Assembly: GCA_019136395.1 (NCBI GenBank)
Contig: JAGVUH010000170.1
Span: 1-19,924 of the forward strand
Source: Gammaproteobacteria bacterium
Lineage (GTDB): Bacteria > Pseudomonadota > Gammaproteobacteria > Chromatiales > Chromatiaceae
Direction: 5' to 3'
DNA: 19,924 nt
Part shown: positions 7,441 to 14,467 of the stretch, one piece after another
Numbering within the stretch: the first letter of the stretch is position 1
Layout of the letters: each line of letters begins with the position of its first letter
The notes under the pieces: model-generated
The model's input: only the letters and a program-made list of their open reading frames with translations
Told to the model about the DNA's origin: nothing
Databases searched by the model: none
Translations under genes and position numbers: made by a program

Positions 7441-8895
7441 ATGGAACCGCCCCTTTCGCCCTTATCACCCCCCGCCTTTCACATGTCCCCCGAGGAGTTC
7501 CGCCGGGCGGGCCATGCCCTCATCGACTGGATCGCCGATTACCGCCAGCGGGTCGAGTCCCTGCCGGTGCTGTCCCAGGTCAAGCCGGGGGAGATTCGCG
7601 CCGCCCTGCCTGAACAGCCGCCACTTCAGGGTGAACCCTTCGACGCCATGTTGTCGGACGTGGAGCGGATCATCCTGCCCGGCATCACCCACTGGCAGTC
7701 GCCGAATTTCTACGCCTTCTTCCCCGGCAACTCCTCGGGCCCGGCCGTCCTGGGCGAACTGCTGTCGGCGGGTCTGGGCGTCCAGGGCATGATGTGGCTG
7801 ACCAGTCCGGCCTGCACCGAGCTGGAGACCCATATGCTGGACTGGCTGGTGGACATGATGGGCCTGCCCGAGAAGTTCCTCTCCACCGGCCCCGGCGGCG
7901 GGGTGATCCAGGACTCCGCCTCCAGCGCCACCCTCTGCGCCCTGCTGGCGGGGCGGGAGCGAGCCACGAACTTCGCCGTCAACCGGCGCGGCGGTACCGG
8001 CCGGCTGGTCGCCTACGCCACCTCCCAGACCCATTCTTCCCTGGAAAAGGACATGAAGATCGCCGGCTTAGGGGTGGAGAACCTGCGCAAGGTGGCGGTG
8101 GACGACCGCTTCGCCCTGCGGCCCGAGGCCCTGGCGGCCCAGATCGCCGCGGACCGGGCGGCGGGGCTGACCCCGGCCTTCGTCTGCGCCACCGTCGGCA
8201 CCACCTCCTCCAATGCCATGGACCCGTTGCCGGCCATCGCCGCTATCTGCCAGGAGCAGGGCATCTGGCTGCACGTGGATGCCGCCATGTCGGGCTCGGC
8301 GACCATCTGCCCGGAATTTCGCTGGATCATCGACGGTCTGGAGGGAGTCGACTCCTACTCCTTCAATCCCCATAAGTGGCTGTTCACCAATTTCGATTGC
8401 ACCGCCTTCTTCGTCGCCGACCGCAAGGCCCTGATCGAGACCCTGAGCATCCTGCCCGAATACCTGCGCAACGAGGCGACCAAATCCGGGGCGGTCATCG
8501 ACTACCGGGACTGGCAGATCCCCCTGGGACGCCGCTTCCGCGCCCTCAAGCTGTGGTTCGTCATCCGCCATTACGGCATCGAGGGGCTGCGCCACCACAT
8601 CCGCCAGCATGTCGCCCTGGCCCAGGCATTCGCGGACTGGGTGCGAGCCGACGACCGCTTTGAGTTGGTCGCCCCGGTGCCCCTCAACCTGGTGTGCTTC
8701 CGCTACCGCGGCAGCGACGAAGACAACCAGGGCCTCCTGGATCGCCTCAACGCCAGCGGAGATCTCTATCTGACCCATACCCGGCTGAACGACCAACTGG
8801 TCCTACGCCTGTGTATCGGCCAGACTTATACCGAGCAACGCCATGTGGCGCGGGCTTGGGCGCGGATTCAGGAGGAAGCGACCGCAGACCATTGA
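7441..8895 (+). CDS. PLP-dependent group II (aromatic-L-amino-acid) decarboxylase
   Basis: The 484-residue protein is close to the usual family length (about 470-480). The ATG at 7441 has no clear ribosome-binding site; ATG 7483 (MSPEEFRR), nearer the family N-terminus, is an alternative. The PLP site is clear. Lys312 in NPHKWLFTNFDC would form the Schiff base, His198 in QTHSS stacks on the cofactor, and Asp280 in HVDAAMSG binds the pyridine nitrogen. ATVGTTSSNAMDP (from 250) is also typical. The mobile-loop Tyr341 (PEYLRN), important for decarboxylation in animal DOPA decarboxylase, is kept, as is DYRDWQIPLGRRFRALK (from 354). The reaction would be decarboxylation of an aromatic amino acid (Trp, Tyr, Phe or DOPA) to the amine. 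The exact substrate is unknown: a Met stands where DOPA decarboxylase has Tyr in the HVDAA motif. Confidence 0.9.
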   Translation: MEPPLSPLSPPAFHMSPEEFRRAGHALIDWIADYRQRVESLPVLSQVKPGEIRAALPEQPPLQGEPFDAMLSDVERIILPGITHWQSPNFYAFFPGNSSGPAVLGELLSAGLGVQGMMWLTSPACTELETHMLDWLVDMMGLPEKFLSTGPGGGVIQDSASSATLCALLAGRERATNFAVNRRGGTGRLVAYATSQTHSSLEKDMKIAGLGVENLRKVAVDDRFALRPEALAAQIAADRAAGLTPAFVCATVGTTSSNAMDPLPAIAAICQEQGIWLHVDAAMSGSATICPEFRWIIDGLEGVDSYSFNPHKWLFTNFDCTAFFVADRKALIETLSILPEYLRNEATKSGAVIDYRDWQIPLGRRFRALKLWFVIRHYGIEGLRHHIRQHVALAQAFADWVRADDRFELVAPVPLNLVCFRYRGSDEDNQGLLDRLNASGDLYLTHTRLNDQLVLRLCIGQTYTEQRHVARAWARIQEEATADH

Positions 8896-8922
8896 ATCCG
8901 CAGAGGGTGCTGGCCGGATCCC

Positions 8923-8947
8923 GGGCTGGCGCTCCAGCGCCCGGCCC
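8923..8947 (+). terminator. Possible hairpin after the decarboxylase gene
   Basis: A GC-rich stem-loop lies 27 bases after the stop codon: GGCGCT (8928-8933) and AGCGCC (8936-8941), flanked by GGGC and GCCC. No T-run follows, so a rho-independent terminator is uncertain. Confidence 0.3.
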
Positions 8948-9018
8948 GGGAGGATGTCACGCCGCCTGATCGTTCCCCGAACCGCGGAAAAACTTAAAAT
9001 CCATCAGGATCAATAACC

Positions 9019-9873
9019 TTGACATCGAACACCAGCAAGAATCCGGCGGTACTCCAGCCAGCGGCCTCCCTGGGGAAGTTCATTGAACATCCCCGGACCC
9101 AACGCGTCATCCTCTACCTGATCCTGATCAACGCCGTGCTGCTGGGCCTGGAAACCTCGCCGGGCGTCATGAATCGGTTCGGCACCCTGATCCGTGTGAT
9201 GGATCAGGCCATTCTGGCCATTTTCGTGATCGTGATCCTCCTGCGCGTCGCCGTCCATCGTCTGGCGTTCTTTCGCGACCCCTGGAGCCTGTTCGACTTC
9301 CTGGTCATCGCCATCGCGCTGCTGCCAGCCACGGGCCAACTCTCCGTCCTCCGCACCCTTCGCGTGCTGCGCGTGTTACGCGTCCTCACCGTGGTACCTT
9401 CCATGCGCCGGGTCGTGGCTGCCTTGCTGGGGGCTATTCCAGGCCTGGCATCCATTGCCCTGGTGCTGGGTATCATCTACTACGTCTTCGCGGTGATCGC
9501 CACCAACCTCTTTGCCACGTCCTTTCCGGAATGGTTCGGCAACCTTGGCCGATCCCTCTATACCCTTTTCCAAATCATGACCCTGGAAAGCTGGTCCATG
9601 GGTATCGCCCGTCCTGTCATGGACCAGCATCCTCTTGCCTGGATGTTCTTCATCACCTTTATCCTCATCGCCACCTTCACCATGCTGAATTTGTTCATCG
9701 CGATCATCGTGAACGCCATGCAGAATTACAGCGAGAGTGAACACCGCGATGATCTCGCCGCCCTGGATCAGACACGTGTCCATATCGAAAATGAGTTGCA
9801 TCTGGAGGTAAGGGCATTGCGCGAGGAGCTTATGCTTCTGCGAAATACCCTGTCGCAGAGGAATAGCGACTAG
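9019..9873 (+). CDS. Voltage-gated cation (sodium) channel, NaChBac type
   Basis: The 284-residue protein starts at TTG 9019, with CAGGA about 10 bases upstream; no ATG gives the N-terminus. It is a one-domain, six-helix channel subunit that forms tetramers. S1 is about 28-46, S2 61-79 and S3 87-106. S4 spans about 108-130, with arginines every third residue in RTLRVLRVLRVL (Arg112, 115, 118, 121). S5 is about 139-163 and S6 207-234. The pore selectivity filter reads TLESWSM (188-194), close to the TLESWAS of NaChBac, which points to sodium selectivity. The C-terminal tail (about 250-280) has heptad-like leucines, as in the coiled coil of bacterial Nav channels. It acts in the inner membrane. 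In alkaliphiles and marine bacteria such channels serve motility and pH homeostasis; the role here is unknown. Confidence 0.92.
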   Translation: MTSNTSKNPAVLQPAASLGKFIEHPRTQRVILYLILINAVLLGLETSPGVMNRFGTLIRVMDQAILAIFVIVILLRVAVHRLAFFRDPWSLFDFLVIAIALLPATGQLSVLRTLRVLRVLRVLTVVPSMRRVVAALLGAIPGLASIALVLGIIYYVFAVIATNLFATSFPEWFGNLGRSLYTLFQIMTLESWSMGIARPVMDQHPLAWMFFITFILIATFTMLNLFIAIIVNAMQNYSESEHRDDLAALDQTRVHIENELHLEVRALREELMLLRNTLSQRNSD

Positions 9874-10237
9874 CGGCCAGCAACCCGGGGATAAGGGTCG
9901 GTCACCATCGCGCGCGCGGGGAAGGCTGAGGCCGCCGGCTTGCGACTATACTGAGGGTGAGCCCCGGCCCCGCCCGCGGCGCTTCAGCCCCTGGGCTGGC
10001 CGGAATACCCTACATCTGATAGGCGTCGTCAAGCCGGGAGCATTCCTCATCACCCCGAACCCCATTAACCCACCCACCCCCTCGACATTGCCTGAAACTT
10101 CCCTTGGGCCTAACTTTCATGAGGGGCCAGCCCCAACCCAGACGATGAAAGGCTCCACTGGTGTGTTTCACGCTAAGTGGACCCAATCATCCTGAATCGG
10201 AGGACGCCGGGCCTCATCCTGACGACGGCATGCACGC
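9874..10237. other. Gene-free stretch before the GGDEF/EAL gene
   Basis: The 364 bases hold no frame with protein-like composition. The sequence is GC-rich, with an alternating CGCGCGCG run near 9911 and C-rich tracts near 10060-10085. A GGAGG-like sequence at 10199-10203 is not placed for a start codon. No promoter, riboswitch or terminator could be supported. Confidence 0.45.
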
Positions 10238-12472
10238 TTGACCCCTCTCCTCTTCAATGTGGCCGCCCTCACCGGTCAGATCCTGGTTGTCTTCGTCCTT
10301 TATGGCTTCATTGACACCCATGTCCCCAAAGGGCACCGCCCCCTCCTCCACGAGGCCTCCCAGGCGACCCTGTTCGCCCTGGTCGGTCTCTACGCCCTCT
10401 CCGCCCCGATCGAACTCCTGCCGGGGGTGATCGCCGATCCCCGGGGGGCCATCCTGGCCTGCGCCTGCCTCTTCGGTGGCTGGCGGGTAGGCCTGGTGAC
10501 CACGCTGGCGATGGTCGGCTACCGGCTCGCGGCTGGTGGCGCCGGCGCCGGGGCGGGGGCCCTGGGCATGGCGGTGGAACTTGCCTGCCTGCTGGCCTTG
10601 CTCCTGCCGCCCCTGAACCGCTGGCTGTCCTCCCGCGCCTATCCGCAAATCCTGGTGGCCGCCGTGGCCATGAGCCTGCTGGAACCCTGGTCCCTGTTGC
10701 TGATCCCACCGCCCGACCTGGGGCGCCAATTCAGGAGGCCGGCTTCCCCCTGGGGCTGCTGCAATTCGTCGCCACCCTCACCCTGGGCACCCTGCTCAAG
10801 ATCCAGCATGAGCGTCAGCGACTGGTCACGGAGCTGCGCGCCCGCAATGTCGCCTTTGACAACGCCCAGGAAGGGGTCGCGATCACCGACGCCGCGGGGC
10901 GGATCCTAACCGTCAACCCGGCCTTCACCGCCATCACCGGCTACGCCACGGCGGAGATCCGGGGCCAGAGCCTGGCGCGCCTGGCGGCCGAGGACCTGGA
11001 GCCGGCCTGGTTTCAGCCCGGCTGGGAGGTTATGGCCACCACCGGCGGCTGGCGCGGGGAGATCCGCAACCGCCGTCCGGATGGCTCGACCTATCCGGTC
11101 TGGCTCAGCCTCAGCGCCGTGCGGGACGCCGCCGGCAACCTCAGCCTACCAGGCCCAACTCGAACACCTGGCCCATCACGATCCCCTTACCGGACTGGCC
11201 AACCGCGCCTTGCTGGGCATGCGCCTGGAACATGCCTTGCGCGCCGCCCAGCGCCAGGGGCTGCTACTGGGGCTGTTCTTCATCGACCTGGACCACTTCA
11301 AGCGCATCAATGACAGCCTGGGTCACAGCCTGGGCGACGCCTTGCTCAAGACCGTGGCGGAACGTCTTCAGACCGCCATTCGCGGCGTGGATACCCTGGC
11401 CCGCCTGGGGGGTGACGAATTCGTCATCCTGGCGGAACGTCTCCAGGTCTGGGAAGAGGCGACGGTGCTCGCCCAGCGTCTGATCCAGGCCCTGGCCCCA
11501 CCCCTGCGCCTGGACAGCCACGAGGTGTACCTGTCCGCCAGCATCGGCATCAGCCTCTATCCCCGGGATGGCGAAACGGTCGAGACCCTGCTGCGGAACG
11601 CGGATACCGCCATGTTCCGCGCCAAGGAAGAGGGCCGCAATCATTACGCCTTTTATTCCGCGGACATGACCCGGGCGGCCCTGGAGCGGATGCTCCTGGA
11701 GACCAAGCTACGCCGGGCCCTGTCCGGCCGGGAGCTGGTGCTGCATTATCAGCCACAGATCGATCTGCGCACCGGTCGCCCGATCGGGCTGGAGGCACTT
11801 GCCCGCTGGCCCGATCCGGAAGAGGGGATGATCCCCCCGGTGAAGTTCATCCCCCTTGCCGAAGAGACCGGCTTGATCCATGAACTGGGGGCCTGGGCGC
11901 TGCGGGAGGCCTGCCACCAGGGCCGCGCCTGGCGGAATCAAGGCCTGGACTTCGGCCGGATCGCGATCAACGTCTCCGGCCAGCAACTCCAACGCGGTAA
12001 TTTGCTCGCCCATGTCCAGGAGGCCCTGACGGACAGCGGCCTGACGGCCGAGTACCTGGAACTGGAGATCACCGAGACCGACCTGATGCGCCAGGATGAC
12101 CGCGTCCTGGAGGTGCTCAACCAGTTGCGCGACCAGGGGGTCATGATCAGCATCGACGACTTTGGCACCGGCTATTCCTCCCTGGCCCGCCTCAAGCGCC
12201 TACCCGCCGACAAGCTCAAGATCGACAAAAGCTTCGTCCGCCGCCTGCCGGAAAACGAGAATGACGCGGCCATCGCCAGTTCCATCATCGCCCTGGGGAC
12301 GCGCATGGGTTTCGCCGTCCTGGCCGAGGGGGTGGAGACCGCCGCCCAGCGGGATTTCCTCCTGACCGAGGGCTGCAAGCAGGCCCAGGGTTACTGGTTT
12401 GGCCGGCCCCTGCCCCCGGCGGACCTGGCGCACAGCCTCCTTCCTCCCGCCGCCAGCACCCCAGGGACCTGA
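10238..12472 (+). pseudogene. Membrane-PAS-GGDEF-EAL cyclic-di-GMP protein, frame broken twice
   Basis: One ancestral gene is spread over two frames. Part 1 (10238 to about 10723, TTG start) encodes a hydrophobic module resembling the 5TM-5TMR_LYT sensor (FVLYGFIDTH, LLPGVIADPRGAILA). At the GGGG run 10720-10723 the frame shifts; one extra G would read DLGAPIQEAGFPLG and rejoin part 2. Part 2 (10724 to about 11143) holds TELRARN, the PAS core AFDNAQEGVAITDAAGR, FTAITGYATAEIRG and RRPDGSTYPVWLSLS. At 11140-11146 it jumps back to the first frame (AYQAQLEHLAHHDPLTGL). About 13 residues usually found there, the YVGIFSDIT-type end of PAS/PAC, are missing, so this is a small deletion as well as a frameshift. 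Part 3 is an intact GGDEF-EAL. As read, no full-length sensor can be made; a sequencing error is possible for the first site and less so for the second. Confidence 0.75.
11081..12472 (+). CDS. Intact GGDEF-EAL module of the broken cyclic-di-GMP gene
   Basis: From 11144 the frame encodes a complete pair of domains. GGDEF: HHDPLTGLANRALL, FFIDLDHFKRINDSLGH, then LARLGGDEFVIL (GGDEF at 110-114 of this frame). An inhibitory-site motif RGVD stands five residues before GGDEF. EAL: GLEALARW (EAL at 238-240), INVSGQQLQ, LELEITETDL, IDDFGTGYSSL, KLKIDKSFV, AEGVET and QGYWFGRPLP, all the residues expected for metal binding and phosphodiesterase activity. Both diguanylate cyclase and phosphodiesterase activities therefore look possible. 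The ATG at 11081 lies in out-of-frame PAS sequence and is unlikely to be a natural start. The frame stops 23 bases from the convergent dsrS. Confidence 0.7.
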   Translation: MARPIRSGSASAPCGTPPATSAYQAQLEHLAHHDPLTGLANRALLGMRLEHALRAAQRQGLLLGLFFIDLDHFKRINDSLGHSLGDALLKTVAERLQTAIRGVDTLARLGGDEFVILAERLQVWEEATVLAQRLIQALAPPLRLDSHEVYLSASIGISLYPRDGETVETLLRNADTAMFRAKEEGRNHYAFYSADMTRAALERMLLETKLRRALSGRELVLHYQPQIDLRTGRPIGLEALARWPDPEEGMIPPVKFIPLAEETGLIHELGAWALREACHQGRAWRNQGLDFGRIAINVSGQQLQRGNLLAHVQEALTDSGLTAEYLELEITETDLMRQDDRVLEVLNQLRDQGVMISIDDFGTGYSSLARLKRLPADKLKIDKSFVRRLPENENDAAIASSIIALGTRMGFAVLAEGVETAAQRDFLLTEGCKQAQGYWFGRPLPPADLAHSLLPPAASTPGT

Positions 12473-12495
12473 CGACGACCCTATCGGCGCCCGCC

Positions 12496-13632
12496 TCAGG
12501 TCCGTCCGGGCTTGCCCCGCAAGGTCTCCAGCCTCCCGAGCAGAGGCCCCAGCACGGGGTCGAGCTTGCGCCGCAGCAGGCTGCCGCTGGCGGTGGTATC
12601 ACGCAGCACCGGGCGCAGGACGCCATAGCCCAGACCGGATAGCAGCCGCAGGGTGACCAGTTCCTCACGCAGCCCGGGGAGCTGACTGAGGCAGGCGGCC
12701 AGGGCCGCGTCCGCCCCCGGGGTCGCGACGTGGGCCTCGGCCTCGGCCAGGAGCGGTGCCAGGGCCAGATCCACCCGTTCCCCGGGACGCAGCGCGGCAA
12801 AATAGGCCGCCAGGGTGTCCAGGGTGGTGAGGACCAGGTCCTGGGTCGATGGCTTGGCGAGCACCGCGGCCACGGTCTTCAGCCAGGTCTGTCCGGGGGC
12901 GGACAGCACCCGCCACAAGGCCGCGGCCCAGGGATTGCCCGCCTCCCTCAGGGGCTCCAGGTGGGGGGCCAGGGCGGCGAGGTCGCCGCGGGCTGGAACC
13001 GGGTCCGGTAGCTCGTCAGGGCAGGCCTGGAGAAAACCCAGGGCGTAAGCCGGGCGACGCGCGGCCTTGCGCCAGATGTCCAGGCGGTGCTGGGCGTCGA
13101 TGAGGCCGGGCTGGAGGATCAGGCGCACCGATTCCGCCATCTTCTCCGTCTCGGTCTCGAAGGGCAGGTAGTCGACCAGGTAGCTTGCCAGGATCGGCCC
13201 CATGCGCCCCTGGACGATCGCCGGATTGCCCAGCATGCGCCGGGCGTTCTCGGCATCCTCCAGGGCCCACCAGGCACGCCGGGCCAGTTCGTCCGTCAGC
13301 CCCGGGGAGCAGACGGCGGCGACCACGGCCTCCGGCTCGCCCAGCAGCAGGAGCTGGGCCAGGCTCTCGTCGCGCATCTGGCCCATCCGCGTCCAGCGCC
13401 GCAGATAGGTGGGATAGCCGCCGGGGGAGCCGAGGATATGCCCCGAGATCAACTCCCGCACCGCACGCACATAGGCCTCCGGCCGCGCCGTCGGGCGCAA
13501 CTGGATGCAGGCCTCGCCCCGCGTCGAGAGGCCGTGGACCTCCAGCCGCGACTCATCGATGCGAATCGCCTGGGGCTGATTGGCCAGCAGCACGTTCAGG
13601 CGCAGATTGTCCTCGTTGGAGAGTTCGATCAT
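12496..13632 (-). CDS. dsrS: Sulfur oxidation-associated protein DsrS
   Basis: The 378-residue protein runs from ATG 13632 and is the last gene of the dsr block, where A. vinosum has dsrS. It begins MIELSNEDNLRLNVLLANQ and is a soluble, helix-rich, leucine- and alanine-rich protein. It has no signal peptide, no membrane segment and no cysteine motif, so it should be cytoplasmic. I see no known catalytic motif. The function of DsrS is not established in the family; a regulatory or accessory role has been considered. The assignment rests on position, length and overall sequence. The ribosome-binding site is weak, and the gene is 197 bases from dsrR, so it may have its own promoter. Confidence 0.78.
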   Translation of the reverse strand: MIELSNEDNLRLNVLLANQPQAIRIDESRLEVHGLSTRGEACIQLRPTARPEAYVRAVRELISGHILGSPGGYPTYLRRWTRMGQMRDESLAQLLLLGEPEAVVAAVCSPGLTDELARRAWWALEDAENARRMLGNPAIVQGRMGPILASYLVDYLPFETETEKMAESVRLILQPGLIDAQHRLDIWRKAARRPAYALGFLQACPDELPDPVPARGDLAALAPHLEPLREAGNPWAAALWRVLSAPGQTWLKTVAAVLAKPSTQDLVLTTLDTLAAYFAALRPGERVDLALAPLLAEAEAHVATPGADAALAACLSQLPGLREELVTLRLLSGLGYGVLRPVLRDTTASGSLLRRKLDPVLGPLLGRLETLRGKPGRT

Positions 13633-13829
13633 GTTCGGAGCGGATAAGGGGACGGGGGTGGATTACGACGGGCGCGCGTTCAGGCGTGGCCGCGAAGGCG
13701 GATGCGGATACCTCATAGATGCCGCATTCCAGTTTTCGGCAGCGGTCGGGAGGATCGGAATCTCCCCCGCCACGCAAATTCAGGTCGCCCTGGCGCGGGG
13801 CTTGACCGCCGCCGACCAACCCAATCCGC

Positions 13830-14144
13830 TCAGCCCTCCGTCGGCGGCGCGTAACCGCTGTCCTTGGGATTGAGGAAAATGAAGTGGAACTGGCCGGGCT
13901 CCAGTTCGACATAGTCGAGGGTTGCCTGATCGAGCAGGGGGACATATTCCGGCGCCATCACTACCGGGACGCCATCACAGTCCAGCCGGATGTCGTCTTC
14001 GCTGCCCTCATCGAAGCCCATGCGGTAGTCGATGCTTCCATCAGCCTTTTGCTGGGCCGCCAGGCGCAGGGCCAGCCCCTTGGTGCCCCCCTGGCGGGCG
14101 GCCTCCTCGACTTGCGTCACAGCGGCAGGGGTAAGTTTGAACAT
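13830..14144 (-). CDS. dsrR: DsrR, A-type iron-sulfur scaffold-like protein lacking cysteines
   Basis: The 104-residue protein runs from ATG 14144, with GAGGACGAGG just upstream; the longer open frame to 14240 has no support. It has the IscA/SufA/HesB layout: MFKLTPAAVTQVEE, LALRLAAQQKADGSIDYRMGF, VPVVMAPEYVPLLDQATLDY and FIFLNPKDSG. The three cysteines that bind iron or a cluster in IscA are absent. There is none in the GTKGLALRL strand and no CGCG-type C-terminus; the only cysteine is in RLDCDG. Loss of these cysteines is a known feature of A. vinosum DsrR, where the protein affects dsr expression after transcription instead of carrying clusters. It lies between dsrN and dsrS, as in that organism. 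Confidence 0.87.
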   Translation of the reverse strand: MFKLTPAAVTQVEEAARQGGTKGLALRLAAQQKADGSIDYRMGFDEGSEDDIRLDCDGVPVVMAPEYVPLLDQATLDYVELEPGQFHFIFLNPKDSGYAPPTEG

Positions 14145-14467
14145 TGCCTCGTCCTCTTGACTGAGCAGTACCCGCCAGGGTCCGGGATGGGGCTGGCGGG
14201 TTGACTGCCATGATCGTTTGTTATTGACATCGCCGATCAATCATCGGCCTTTGCGGTTCCCCCCGGCCCAACCGCGGCGCAAGTGCGCGGTCAGGAGTCG
14301 TCAGGCCTGACCGGGCTAGTTGCGGGAGACAGGACCCCACCTGGGCCGTGATCCGCCGCAGGCGGCCTTCCCGGTGTGGTAGAGGCCGTGATCCGCCGCG
14401 GGCGGCATTCCCGATGGCGTTGCGGGTAGGCATTCTATACCGGCCGTCCCCCGGTTTTCGCTTCGGC
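14145..14467. other. Gap between dsrN and dsrR with palindromes and a direct repeat
   Basis: The 323 bases hold no supported gene. They contain a 30-base near-perfect direct repeat (14344-14373 and 14384-14413) and a perfect 12-base palindrome GTCAGGCCTGAC at 14300-14311. This palindrome is the core of a larger inverted repeat, GGTCAGG (14289-14295)/CCTGACC (14306-14312). On the dsr transcript these could form hairpins between the dsrN and dsrR coding regions. Confidence 0.6.
14344..14413. repeat. Two copies of a 30-base palindrome-containing repeat
   Basis: Copies at 14344-14373 and 14384-14413 begin GGCCGTGATCCGCCGC and differ at two positions (A/G at 14360/14400, C/A at 14367/14407), with a 40-base period. 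Each has an internal stem CCGCC-GC(A/G)-GGCGG. The look is that of a REP-like intergenic element. Confidence 0.8.

Noticed and set aside
8068..8796. 242-codon minus-strand frame opposite the decarboxylase
   Set aside because: Antisense shadow; the plus strand has all PLP-site residues.
9019..9873. Potassium channel instead of sodium channel
   Set aside because: The filter reads TLESWSM, not TVGYG, and the overall layout matches NaChBac.
14344..14413. Possible CRISPR-like repeat pair
   Set aside because: Only two copies with a 10-base spacer, an internal hairpin and no cas genes; it fits a REP-like element better.
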